Source: Candidatus Aalborgiella aggregata
GTDB lineage: Bacteria > Pseudomonadota > Gammaproteobacteria > Burkholderiales > Burkholderiaceae_C
Reading direction: 5' to 3'
DNA length: 64,000 nucleotides
Assembly (NCBI GenBank): GCA_016705065.1
Contig: JADIYY010000003.1
Span: forward strand, 62,001-126,000
Shown here piece by piece: positions 53,917 to 62,192 of this stretch. A model generated the notes under the pieces. The model did no database searches, was not told the DNA's origin, and saw nothing but the letters and a program-made list of their open reading frames with translations. The translations under genes were made by a program, and so were the position numbers. How positions within the stretch are numbered: position 1 is the stretch's first letter; each line of letters starts with the position of its first letter.

Positions 53917-54314
53917 TGTCTGGCATTTGGTTTTTTGGCGTCGCAGCAGCAGCTGGCTTGACACACTTGATTGTCTATTTCTCGTTGGAATGGATACTTC
54001 CGAAATTAATTCCAGCATCCAACATTCCAGAACTCTATAATTTTCTGGCATTTTGCGTGGCGTTCTCAGTCAGTTTTTGGGGGCACAGAAATTTAAGTTT
54101 CAAGGACACCACAACCAGTGTGGGTGAGAGTTTGGGACGCTTCGTTGGCGTTTCGTTAGCAGGTTTTATTTGTAACGAAATTGTCTTCAGTTTGCTTATT
54201 AGATTTTTTGATTGGCCATCATGGCTGGCATTGCCGGCTGGCTTTGCAGTAGCGGGTGCGCAAACTTATTTACTGAGTCGCTATTGGGCGTTTCACAATA
54301 AACCAAGCATATAA
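53916..54314 (+). CDS. GtrA-like flippase subunit
   Basis: 132 residues, four membrane helices. A polar segment with FWGHRNLSFKDTT between helices 2 and 3 and QTYLLSRYWAFHN at the end are typical of GtrA. It is proposed to flip polyprenyl-phosphate-linked sugar across the membrane. It directly follows GtrB and ends 4 nt from the oppositely transcribed deacetylase-like gene, with no terminator seen in the gap. Confidence 0.85.
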   Translation: MSGIWFFGVAAAAGLTHLIVYFSLEWILPKLIPASNIPELYNFLAFCVAFSVSFWGHRNLSFKDTTTSVGESLGRFVGVSLAGFICNEIVFSLLIRFFDWPSWLALPAGFAVAGAQTYLLSRYWAFHNKPSI

Positions 54315-54318
54315 AGCT

Positions 54319-55122
54319 CTATAAAGTAATCTTTGAATCTTTAATTGATTGCGCAAAGGCATCGCTTGCCAAATGGCTGTATTCCCAGTGACGCGCTTTC
54401 AAAATTCCATCATCAACATCACCATTATCCAAACTACCTTGTGCAGGATGGCACATTATGATGCCGCCAGCAGGAATCTCTTTTAGCCATTGTGCCATAC
54501 GATGCGCGTAAGCCAACTCTCCTCCTGTGAAATTATACACACCAAACAAGCCTCTAGTTGGCGTAATATCAGCCTTTATTGCTATTTTTTTTATAGCACT
54601 GGCATTCAGTGATGCGATGAATTTGGATTTAAAGTTGAATTGATCGGATGGATCGTCTGACACACGCAAATAGGGTCGTTGCAACCTCGGTAAATTTCCG
54701 TATCGTTTGTTTATTACTTCTACCAAGGCATCCCGAATGCCTCTGAATTGATGCACATGTTGATGCCCATCAATGTGGCTAGGAACGGCTTGCCAAACTT
54801 GTTCAAAGACATCCAGTTGCTCTTCTATCACCGCGCGCGCAGTACTCTTGTTGTAGCCACCCAAAGCAGCTATTAAGACACCGCGTTTCAAACTCAGCCC
54901 ATGCCCTTTAGCCACCGCAAATGGACTGGTCCAGTCCAAATGTAAACCGACGTCAATCTGTGCATTTGACTCTCTCAATGCCATAGCATCTTGCTGCCAT
55001 CTTGGAGACAAAGTCATGGCACTGGTTGCAGTCAAACGCCCCAACCGCGCCAAATTGATGATGCCGCGAGAAACCGCTGCATTCATCGCGAAATCATCCG
55101 CGTTGAGGATAATATTTTTCAA
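54319..55122 (-). CDS. ChbG/HpnK-family carbohydrate deacetylase
   Basis: About 267 residues from a TTG at 55122 that overlaps the mpl stop by four bases (TTGA) and gives the normal family opening (M)KNIILNADDFAMN. A longer frame from 55197 adds residues from the mpl region. Metal-site motifs are the Asp-Asp pair in LNADDF, the His pair in HIDGHQHVHQF, and MCHPAQG. Such proteins remove acetyl groups from N-acetylated glycans or act in hopanoid synthesis; here, near glycosylation genes, the target is unproven. Repeat copy 7 is read in frame near residues 180-200. Confidence 0.8.
   Translation of the reverse strand: MKNIILNADDFAMNAAVSRGIINLARLGRLTATSAMTLSPRWQQDAMALRESNAQIDVGLHLDWTSPFAVAKGHGLSLKRGVLIAALGGYNKSTARAVIEEQLDVFEQVWQAVPSHIDGHQHVHQFRGIRDALVEVINKRYGNLPRLQRPYLRVSDDPSDQFNFKSKFIASLNASAIKKIAIKADITPTRGLFGVYNFTGGELAYAHRMAQWLKEIPAGGIIMCHPAQGSLDNGDVDDGILKARHWEYSHLASDAFAQSIKDSKITL
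54531..54599 (-). repeat. Dispersed ~65-bp repeat, copy 7, inside the ChbG/HpnK-like gene
   Basis: On the minus strand: TGCTATAAAAAAAATAGCAA, then AAGGCTGATATTACGCC, then ACTAGAGGCTTGTTTGGTGT. It aligns with copy 1 along its full length with several mismatches. It is read as SAIKKIAIKADI and TPTRGLFGVYNF; the last part also matches family residues, so the resemblance at that end may be partly chance. Confidence 0.5.
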
Positions 55123-56525
55123 TTCAAGCCTGTTTTCATCTTTAGTGCTGATAACAGCTTGGCATGAATACCCCCAAAGCCGCCATTGCTCATGCACACA
55201 ATTACATCGTCTGTTTGTACTTTGCTCATGATTTGCTTGACTAATTCGTCTACGGAGTCCGCCACGACAACAGCACTTCCCAAAGAAGCCAAAGGTTCTG
55301 TCGGATCCCAGTCCAAGCCACCGCTGTGGCAGAAAACCAAATCTGCGGCATTCAAGCTATTCGCCAACTGAGATTTCATTGTGCCCAGTTTCATGGTGTT
55401 GCTGCGTGGTTCCAATACAGCGAGGATACGCTTCTTGCTGGTCACATCCGGCAGCGACAGCTTCAAGCCCTCTAAAGTGGTTTCAATTGCGCTGGGGTGG
55501 TGCGCAAAATCATCATAGACCATCACACCAGCTACTGTGCCGCGCAATTCCATACGGCGTTTGACGTTTTGAAAACTACACAAAGCAGCTGCTGCTGCAT
55601 CAGGCGGTACTCCGACGTGCTGCGCGGCGGCAATGGCTGCTAGTGCATTGTTTTGATTGTGTTCACCTTGCAGTGACCATCTAACGTGACCAACTGCAAC
55701 TCCGTTGTACAAAACTGTGAAATCATTGTGTGTGCCACTTGCAATCCACCCCAGCCCATTCTGTGAGCCAAACTGCACGGTTTCACTCCAACACCCCATT
55801 GCCAAAACCCTTTTTAAACTGGCCTGATTGCCATTGACAACGATGCGTCCAGACGCCGGTACAGTGCGAACTAAATGGTGAAACTGCCTTTCAATCGCTG
55901 TTAAATTATCAAATATGTCCGCATGGTCAAACTCGAGGTTATTCAATATAGCTGTACGGGGACGGTAGTGGACAAACTTGCTGCGTTTATCAAAAAAAGC
56001 TGTGTCGTATTCGTCTGCCTCAATCACAAAAAGTTTGCGCCCTGTATCTCCACCCAAGCGCGCCGAAACGCCAAAATTCAATGGCACACCACCGACCAAA
56101 AATCCTGGCTGCAAATCAGACTGTTCGAGAATCCAAGTCAGCATGGATGTGGTCGTTGTCTTTCCATGCGTCCCAGCTACAGCCAACACATGACGACCAA
56201 AGAGAACATGTTCATACAGCCACTGCGGTCCGCTGGTATAGGGCAAGCCTTGGTCCAAAATCGCTTCCATGAGTGGGAATTTGGCAGGGCCATCTGGCAG
56301 ATGAGATCGGCTGATTACATTTCCAATGACAAACAAATCTGGTTTTAACGACAACTGCTCAACGCCAAAACCCTCTATCAAATCAATACCCAATAATCGC
56401 AATTGGTCACTCATGGGTGGGTAGACGCCGGCATCGCATCCTGTAACTTTGTGACCCGCCTCACGCGCCAATGCCGCTACACCGCCCATGAATGTGCCAC
56501 AAATGCCTAAAATATGAATATGCAT
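55119..56525 (-). CDS. mpl: UDP-N-acetylmuramate:L-alanyl-gamma-D-glutamyl-meso-diaminopimelate ligase (peptidoglycan recycling)
   Basis: About 468 residues from the ATG at 56525 (MHIHILGICGTFMGG, the usual Mpl opening; further in-frame ATGs at 56534 and 56546 are upstream). It reattaches recycled tripeptide to UDP-MurNAc. The ATP-binding motif AGTHGKTTTTSML is near residue 110, the FVIEADEYDTAFFD segment and the EFDHADIFDN and EHNQNNALAA blocks are Mur-ligase hallmarks, and MVYDDFAHHPSAI is the conserved DDYAHHP-type site. It is divergent from the TlpA-like gene. Confidence 0.92.
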   Translation of the reverse strand: MHIHILGICGTFMGGVAALAREAGHKVTGCDAGVYPPMSDQLRLLGIDLIEGFGVEQLSLKPDLFVIGNVISRSHLPDGPAKFPLMEAILDQGLPYTSGPQWLYEHVLFGRHVLAVAGTHGKTTTTSMLTWILEQSDLQPGFLVGGVPLNFGVSARLGGDTGRKLFVIEADEYDTAFFDKRSKFVHYRPRTAILNNLEFDHADIFDNLTAIERQFHHLVRTVPASGRIVVNGNQASLKRVLAMGCWSETVQFGSQNGLGWIASGTHNDFTVLYNGVAVGHVRWSLQGEHNQNNALAAIAAAQHVGVPPDAAAAALCSFQNVKRRMELRGTVAGVMVYDDFAHHPSAIETTLEGLKLSLPDVTSKKRILAVLEPRSNTMKLGTMKSQLANSLNAADLVFCHSGGLDWDPTEPLASLGSAVVVADSVDELVKQIMSKVQTDDVIVCMSNGGFGGIHAKLLSALKMKTGLN

Positions 56526-56551
56526 ACTTTCCATTTTAACCAGCACCTCTC

Positions 56552-57124
56552 ATGAAGCCAGACGAAACCAAACGAAACGCCCTGATACTGGCAACTGCCT
56601 TTGCAGCGCTAGGCACAGGCATTGCAGCTTATTGGTGGCATTCAAAAAATGGAGGATATTCCAATTTCCAAACCTCGGAAAGTGACACATTGCCGAATCT
56701 ATGGGACCAAGTATTTGTCACGCCAGCGGGCTCTGATTTAAAGCTGGCCTCTTTTCGAAAAACTCCCCTGTTGATTAACTTTTGGGCTACTTGGTGCCCA
56801 CCCTGCGTAGAGGAACTTCCTTTATTAGATCGCTTCTTCGTCGAAAACCAGTCTAACGGCATTCAAATTTTGGGTTTAGCTGTAGACAAGGCAGAGGCCG
56901 TGAACTCTTTCTTGCGCAAAACTCCACTGTCTTTCCCAATTGCCATAACGGGAGCATCCGGTATTACACTTAGCAAGTCTTGGGGCAATTTGTCGGCTGG
57001 CTTGCCTTTTTCAATACTCCTCGACGCCAATGGTCACATAATGCAACGTAAAATGGGTAAACTAAACAGTTCGGATTTAACAACTTGGCTCGCAGCCTTA
57101 ACATCACAAAAATTAACAAGCTAA
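56552..57124 (+). CDS. TlpA-like thiol-disulfide reductase
   Basis: 190 residues with an N-terminal membrane segment (ILATAFAALGTGIAAYWW). The thioredoxin fold has the active site WCPPC (Cys82 and Cys85 in INFWATWCPPCVEELPLL), then the conserved cis-Pro region SAGLPFSILLDANG. It is membrane-anchored with the catalytic domain in the periplasm and probably supplies electrons for disulphide reduction, for example in cytochrome c maturation. It is followed by the 168-nt accB leader. Confidence 0.85.
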   Translation: MKPDETKRNALILATAFAALGTGIAAYWWHSKNGGYSNFQTSESDTLPNLWDQVFVTPAGSDLKLASFRKTPLLINFWATWCPPCVEELPLLDRFFVENQSNGIQILGLAVDKAEAVNSFLRKTPLSFPIAITGASGITLSKSWGNLSAGLPFSILLDANGHIMQRKMGKLNSSDLTTWLAALTSQKLTS

Positions 57125-57229
57125 GTTAGATTGGCACCTCAAAATGCTGAACCAAAACTTCAGCTTTGCTTGTTTAATTGCTGAACTAACGCAAAATTGG
57201 ATGAAATTAACGTAACTTAGCGTAAATAA

Positions 57230-57262
57230 GCGAATTTAATATCAATTTTGATGTAAATTCGC
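57230..57262. promoter_or_regulatory. Long inverted repeat in the accB leader
   Basis: GCGAATTTA (57230-57238) and TAAATTCGC (57254-57262) are perfect 9-bp arms around a 15-nt centre that itself contains ATCAA-TT-TTGAT. The site ends 30 nt before the accB start. Arm length and spacing resemble the 9-N15-9 geometry of biotin-repressor sites, though the arm sequence differs from that consensus. Confidence 0.55.
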
Positions 57263-57292
57263 ACTTCCTTAAAATTTCAAGGTTGATCCCAA

Positions 57293-57769
57293 ATGGACTT
57301 ACGTAAACTGAAAACTCTAATCGACTTGGTTTCCGACTCAAATGTTACCGAGTTAGAAATCACTGAAGCCGAGGGTACTGTTCGCATTGTTAAAGGCAGC
57401 AATACAGGCTACGCCCAAAATGCTGGCATACAAACCATCGCTGTTCAACAGGCTCCGCAGAGTACGCCGATTGCACCAACGCCGATTGCAGCACCTGCGC
57501 CCAACGAAGCCCCCATTGCAGAAGTTAGCGCACCCACACATTCAGTTAAGTCACCCATGGTGGGCAGCTTTTACCGAGCAGCCAGCCCTGGGGCCAAATC
57601 TTTCGTGGAAATTGGGGATGTGGTCAAGGTTGGCGATACAGTTTGCATCATTGAAGCAATGAAAATATTGAACGAGATTGAGGCTGATAGAGCGGGGACC
57701 GTGACACAGATTTTGTGTGAAAACGGGCAAGCTGTTGAATACGGCCAACCCATGATCGTGATTGCGTAA
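57293..57769 (+). CDS. accB: Biotin carboxyl carrier protein of acetyl-CoA carboxylase
   Basis: 158 residues. The N-terminal ~40 residues fit the AccB entry domain (MDLRKLKTLIDLVSDSNV), followed by an Ala/Pro-rich linker (about 50-85). The biotinyl domain contains the biotin-accepting lysine, Lys124, in EAMKILNEIEAD, and SPMVGSFYRAASPGAKSF. It carries CO2 between AccC and the carboxyltransferase for malonyl-CoA synthesis. It is followed by accC after 39 nt. Confidence 0.95.
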   Translation: MDLRKLKTLIDLVSDSNVTELEITEAEGTVRIVKGSNTGYAQNAGIQTIAVQQAPQSTPIAPTPIAAPAPNEAPIAEVSAPTHSVKSPMVGSFYRAASPGAKSFVEIGDVVKVGDTVCIIEAMKILNEIEADRAGTVTQILCENGQAVEYGQPMIVIA

Positions 57770-57808
57770 AGCCCATCATCGACCTTAGTCATAACCAAAA
57801 CGTCATCC

Positions 57809-59158
57809 ATGTTCAAAAAAATCCTGATTGCCAACCGCGGTGAAATCGCATTACGCATACAACGCGCCTGCCGCGAGATGGGTGTAAAAGCCGTCATGGT
57901 GTACTCGGAAGCGGATAAAGATGCGAAATACATCAAACTCGCAGACGAAGCCGTCTGCATAGGGCCTGCCGCCTCTGCACTCAGCTATTTGAATATGCCA
58001 GCCATTATTTCAGCAGCTGAAGTCACAGATTCTGAAGCCATACATCCTGGTTACGGCTTTCTTAGTGAGAACGCCAATTTTGCAGATCGTGTTGAAAAAA
58101 GTGGCTTCCAGTTTATTGGGCCAACTGCAGACTCGATTCGCATCATGGGCGATAAGGTTTCTGCCAAACAAGCCATGATCAAAGCCGGTGTCCCCTGCGT
58201 ACCGGGCTCTGAGGGCGAGTTGCCAGATGATCCGGCTGCTGTTAGAAAAATTGCCAAGTCGGTAGGCTACCCCGTGATCATCAAGGCAGCAGGAGGCGGT
58301 GGTGGGCGAGGTATGCGTGTGGTACATACTGAAGCTGCTCTCATCAATGCGGTGCAAATGACCAAGGCCGAAGCAGGCGCAGCATTTGGCAACCCTGCCG
58401 TTTACATGGAAAAGTTTTTGCAAAACCCGCGCCATGTTGAAATTCAAATTCTGACAGATAAACATAAAAATGGCGTTTATTTGGGTGACCGTGATTGTTC
58501 TATGCAACGTCGTCATCAAAAAGTGATTGAAGAAGCTCCAGCCCCTGGCATTCCCCGCAAACTCATCGATCGGATTGGCGAAAGATGTGTCGCAGCATGC
58601 AAGAAAATTGGCTACCGTGGTGCTGGCACTTTCGAATTTTTATATGAGAACGGCGAGTTTTATTTCATCGAAATGAATACCCGCGTTCAAGTTGAGCACA
58701 CCATTACCGAAATGGTAACGGGAATAGATATTGTCAAAACGCAAATCATGGTCGCGGCTGGAGAAAAGTTACCATTCACACAACGACAAATCGAAATGCG
58801 TGGTCATGCAATTGAATGCCGTATCAACGCAGAAGATCCTTATAAATTCACACCATCACCTGGCCGCATCACCATGTGGCATGCACCTGGCGGGCCTGGT
58901 GTTCGGGTTGATTCACACATTTACACCAATTACTTTGTTCCGCCAAATTACGACAGCATGATAGGCAAAATTATCACCCACGGGGACACACGCGAACAAG
59001 CAATGGGGCGAATGCGTACGGCGCTTGCAGAAATGCTTGTAGAAGGCATAAACACCAACATTGCTCTGCACCGTGATTTAATGGTTGACGCCAAATTTAT
59101 GGCGGGCGGCACTAACATCCATTACTTAGAAGAGTGGTTGGCCCAACACCAACGCTAA
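57809..59158 (+). CDS. accC: Biotin carboxylase subunit of acetyl-CoA carboxylase
   Basis: 449 residues. It carboxylates biotin on AccB using ATP and bicarbonate. It has KKILIANRGEIALRI at the start, the Gly-rich ATP-grasp loop IIKAAGGGGGRGMRVV, VYMEKFLQNPRHVEIQIL, DCSMQRRHQKVIEEAPAP, and the metal/biotin block FIEMNTRVQVEHTITE. Length is normal for the family. Confidence 0.96.
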   Translation: MFKKILIANRGEIALRIQRACREMGVKAVMVYSEADKDAKYIKLADEAVCIGPAASALSYLNMPAIISAAEVTDSEAIHPGYGFLSENANFADRVEKSGFQFIGPTADSIRIMGDKVSAKQAMIKAGVPCVPGSEGELPDDPAAVRKIAKSVGYPVIIKAAGGGGGRGMRVVHTEAALINAVQMTKAEAGAAFGNPAVYMEKFLQNPRHVEIQILTDKHKNGVYLGDRDCSMQRRHQKVIEEAPAPGIPRKLIDRIGERCVAACKKIGYRGAGTFEFLYENGEFYFIEMNTRVQVEHTITEMVTGIDIVKTQIMVAAGEKLPFTQRQIEMRGHAIECRINAEDPYKFTPSPGRITMWHAPGGPGVRVDSHIYTNYFVPPNYDSMIGKIITHGDTREQAMGRMRTALAEMLVEGINTNIALHRDLMVDAKFMAGGTNIHYLEEWLAQHQR

Positions 59159-59196
59159 ATAATCAGATACGCTGACTGAAAATAACTAATCTCTTC

Positions 59197-60084
59197 ATGA
59201 ATGAATTGAAAATCATGTGCCCTGAGGCACATATTGACGAGCTGAGTGATGCTTTAGACGCTTTAGACGCTTTAAGTATTTCAGTCGAAGATGCAGATGC
59301 ACAAACCGACGCAGAGCAAGCTCTATTTGGCGAACCTGATATGCCTCCACCCAAAGGGGGTTGGCAGCGAAGTCGTGTCACTGCCTTATTTGCAACAGAA
59401 GACAAAGCAGCAGAGGCCGCTGAATTGCTCAAAGCGCAGGATTTTTTTGAGTTTTGTTCTAATCTAGGAATTTTCAAATTACATGATCAGGACTGGGTTC
59501 GTTTGACACAATCACAATTTGAACCAGTTGAAATCACACCCACTTTTTGGATCGTTCCTACTTGGCATGAGCCGCCTGAAGCGGCCAAGCAAATCATTCG
59601 ACTTGACCCAGGTTTGGCCTTTGGGACAGGCACGCACCCAACAACCCGCATGTGTCTCAAGTGGATTGCCAGACAAACGGACAGTAGCAAATTTAAACGT
59701 GTGCTGGATTATGGATGTGGATCAGGGATTCTGGCCATTGGGGCAGCAAAATTTGGCGCATTGGACATTGATGCAGTTGATATTGACCCATCAGCTGTCG
59801 AGGCGAGTCTTTTGAATGCGACTGCAAACAATGTCACTATTCGTGTGGGACTGACTGATACCGTATCTGGCCAATACGAGACAGTATTGGCCAATATCTT
59901 AGCTTCACCATTGAAAGTACTTGCGCCCTTGTTATGCTCAAGAGTAGCCAAAGGCGGATCGTTGGTCCTTGCTGGTATTTTAGAAAGGCAAGCTGATGAG
60001 CTCAAGGCTGCCTATGCTCCCTACTGTCAACTCGAAGTTGCCAACACTGAAGAGGGTTGGATTCTGATGACCGCATCGTTTTAG
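59197..60084 (+). CDS. prmA: Ribosomal protein L11 methyltransferase
   Basis: 295 residues. The N-terminal domain recognises L11; the SAM-binding domain has VLDYGCGSGILAIGAAKFGA near residue 170, DIDPSAVEASLLNA, and the catalytic ANILASPLKVL block. PDGLAFGTGTHPTTRMCL-type sequence (LDPGLAFGTGTHPTTRMCL) precedes the motif. The family usually sits beside accC in proteobacteria, as here. A short acidic Asp/Ala/Leu-rich stretch near residues 15-30 includes three tandem ALDALDAL-like units. Confidence 0.94.
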   Translation: MNELKIMCPEAHIDELSDALDALDALSISVEDADAQTDAEQALFGEPDMPPPKGGWQRSRVTALFATEDKAAEAAELLKAQDFFEFCSNLGIFKLHDQDWVRLTQSQFEPVEITPTFWIVPTWHEPPEAAKQIIRLDPGLAFGTGTHPTTRMCLKWIARQTDSSKFKRVLDYGCGSGILAIGAAKFGALDIDAVDIDPSAVEASLLNATANNVTIRVGLTDTVSGQYETVLANILASPLKVLAPLLCSRVAKGGSLVLAGILERQADELKAAYAPYCQLEVANTEEGWILMTASF

Positions 60085-60132
60085 TTAATCACTTTATTTG
60101 TTTGACTGTCAGCGCTCTACAATTGCTGCGTT

Positions 60133-61041
60133 ATGAATTTAACTACACGATGCCCTGCCTGCAAAACTGCATTCAAAGTTGTACCTGATCAACTTAAGAT
60201 ATCCAGTGGCTGGGTACGATGCGGACGCTGTTCTGAAGTATTTGATGCCAATACGAATTTGGTTCTCGAGCGCGCAGCCCAAGCCATTGATGTAGGAAAA
60301 ATTACTGAACCACAGAAGGTATTCCCAAAGGCCGCTGCCTCACCCAAACAAAGCTTCCCTGAGGCAAACTTTCAGAGGAATCCAATATCGATTGATAAAA
60401 CTCCGAATAAATATTCAGAACCTCAAATTAGCAAAAGTACTGATGAAGCGAATAGTTCGAAACGTAATGAGAATTCTATTGCCCCCGATGTCAGTGCTTT
60501 AGCTTTTGTCAGAGATGCAAATAGAAAAGCCTTTTGGCAACAAGCCACGACTCTTCGACTAACGATTTTTTCTCTGTTTGTTTTCGCTTTTCTTTTGGCA
60601 TTTCAAGTGATTTACGATCAACGTGATCATTTGGCCGCCAAAAGCATTGGGATGCACCGAACAATGACAACGGCCTGCGAATTCTTGAATTGCAGCATTC
60701 AACCGGACTTGCAAATCGATGCACTAAAAATCGATGCATCTTCGTTTCAAAAAGTTCAATCCACGATTGATGGAGAAATCTCAGAACTCAAGGTCAGTAT
60801 CAAAAACAATGCAACTTCGCCAATCGCTGTACCAGCATTGGAGTTAAGTCTCACTGACGCCAATGACAGAGCTGTACTGAAGCGAGTTTTGTCTGTTAAA
60901 GAACTTAAATTTAAAGAACCAACCATTCCTGCGCAAAATGAATCTCAAATAACGATGCGCTTACTCATTCATCCAACAAATTCGACACCATTCGAAAAAT
61001 CACAAATAACTGGCTACCGGGTCTTAGCGTTTTACCCTTGA
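60133..61041 (+). CDS. Zinc-ribbon, DUF3426-domain membrane protein
   Basis: 302 residues. The N-terminal zinc ribbon reads TRCPACKTAFKV then RCGRCSEVFDA (two CxxC pairs, residues 8-36). A disordered Ser/Asn/Lys-rich stretch follows to about residue 130, then one membrane helix (LTIFSLFVFAFLLAFQVIY), and a ~130-residue periplasmic beta-rich DUF3426 domain with two Cys (TTACEFLNCSI). It is typically found right after prmA in Burkholderiales. Function unknown. Confidence 0.85.
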   Translation: MNLTTRCPACKTAFKVVPDQLKISSGWVRCGRCSEVFDANTNLVLERAAQAIDVGKITEPQKVFPKAAASPKQSFPEANFQRNPISIDKTPNKYSEPQISKSTDEANSSKRNENSIAPDVSALAFVRDANRKAFWQQATTLRLTIFSLFVFAFLLAFQVIYDQRDHLAAKSIGMHRTMTTACEFLNCSIQPDLQIDALKIDASSFQKVQSTIDGEISELKVSIKNNATSPIAVPALELSLTDANDRAVLKRVLSVKELKFKEPTIPAQNESQITMRLLIHPTNSTPFEKSQITGYRVLAFYP

Positions 61042-61084
61042 TGCCTTTTTTATTCTTTCACTAACACACCTTCACATCTAACTT

Positions 61085-61996
61085 ATGGCAGCAATCATCT
61101 GTGGCTCTTTAGCTTTCGACAGCATCATGAATTTTGGTGGCAAATTTTCTGACCAAATATTGCCGAATCAATTGCATAACTTGAACGTATCCTTTTTTGT
61201 ACCAACCTTAAGGCGAGAATACGGTGGTTGCGCTGGCAATATTGCATACGCTTTAAAGCAACTCGGTGGAACACCACTCATCATGGCAACAGTGGGTAGC
61301 GACGGTGCAGATTACACCAAACGCATCATCGATTTAGGAATGAGCACTGAGTTTGTCCGAGAAATTACCGACAGTTATACCGCCCAAGCCATGATCATGA
61401 CCGACCATGACAACAACCAAATCACAGCATTTCATCCAGGCGCCATGATGCAGGCACATGTAACGGCGGTGGTTAAACACGAAAGTGCCAAGATTGGCAT
61501 CGTTTCACCTGATGGCCGCGATGCCATGTTGCAACATGCGCAGCAATTCAAAGATGCCGAGATTCCTTTTGTTTTCGATCCTGGACAAGGTTTACCCATG
61601 TTCAATGGTGATGAACTGTTGCAATTTATTGAATTAGCTACTTGGGTCACAGTAAATGACTATGAAGGGAAAATGCTTTCTGACCGAACCGGCTTATCAA
61701 GTGCAGAAATTTCACAAAAAGTACAGGGATTGGTCGTTACCTTGGGCGAACACGGATGCGAAGTTTGGGTGGGGGGTGAAAAATCTTTAGTGCCACCAGT
61801 TAAAGCCAAAGAAGTTGTGGACCCAACGGGTTGTGGCGATGCGTTTAGAGGCGCGTTGTTATTTGGTCTTGAAAAAGGGTGGTCACTGCAGCGATGTGCG
61901 GCATTAGGTAATTATCTCGGCGCCATCAAGATTGCACAGCGCGGTGGGCAAAATTATTCCCTCAGCAGCCAAGATTTGGCTTTTTTAGGTCAATGA
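61085..61996 (+). CDS. PfkB-family carbohydrate/nucleoside kinase (adenosine-kinase-like)
   Basis: 303 residues. A PfkB fold: IICGSLAFDSIMNF at the start, GGCAGNIAYALKQLGGTP with the substrate-binding GN, WVTVNDYEGKML, and the anion-hole/catalytic base block VVDPTGCGDAFRGALLFGL, where Asp is the base and the usual GAGD is GCGD. The closest type is the bacterial adenosine kinase-like group, but substrate cannot be fixed from motifs alone. Confidence 0.85.
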   Translation: MAAIICGSLAFDSIMNFGGKFSDQILPNQLHNLNVSFFVPTLRREYGGCAGNIAYALKQLGGTPLIMATVGSDGADYTKRIIDLGMSTEFVREITDSYTAQAMIMTDHDNNQITAFHPGAMMQAHVTAVVKHESAKIGIVSPDGRDAMLQHAQQFKDAEIPFVFDPGQGLPMFNGDELLQFIELATWVTVNDYEGKMLSDRTGLSSAEISQKVQGLVVTLGEHGCEVWVGGEKSLVPPVKAKEVVDPTGCGDAFRGALLFGLEKGWSLQRCAALGNYLGAIKIAQRGGQNYSLSSQDLAFLGQ

Positions 61997-62022
61997 TGCG
62001 AGAAATGGGGGGATTTGAAAAG

Positions 62023-62098
62023 TGGGGTGGCTGATGGGGCTCGAACCCACGACAACAGGAATCACAATCCTGGACTCTACCAGCTGAGCTACAGCCAC
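62023..62098 (-). tRNA. tRNA-His (GTG anticodon)
   Basis: A 76-nt gene on the minus strand with acceptor arms GTGGCTG/CAGCCAC, a D arm GCTCAGCTGGTAGAGT-type, the anticodon arm CAGGATTGTGATTCCTG with anticodon GTG, the TPsiC arm GTGGGTTCGAACCCCAT, discriminator C and an encoded CCA. A G at 62099 supplies the extra 5' G-1 that histidine tRNA needs. Confidence 0.95.
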
Positions 62099-62192
62099 CG
62101 TGAGCCTTGGATTATAGCCCAAAAATATTCAACTGCGAGTTAATGCCTTGCTAGCAGCTAGGACATTCAAAGTTGTCAAACCATACAAGTTA

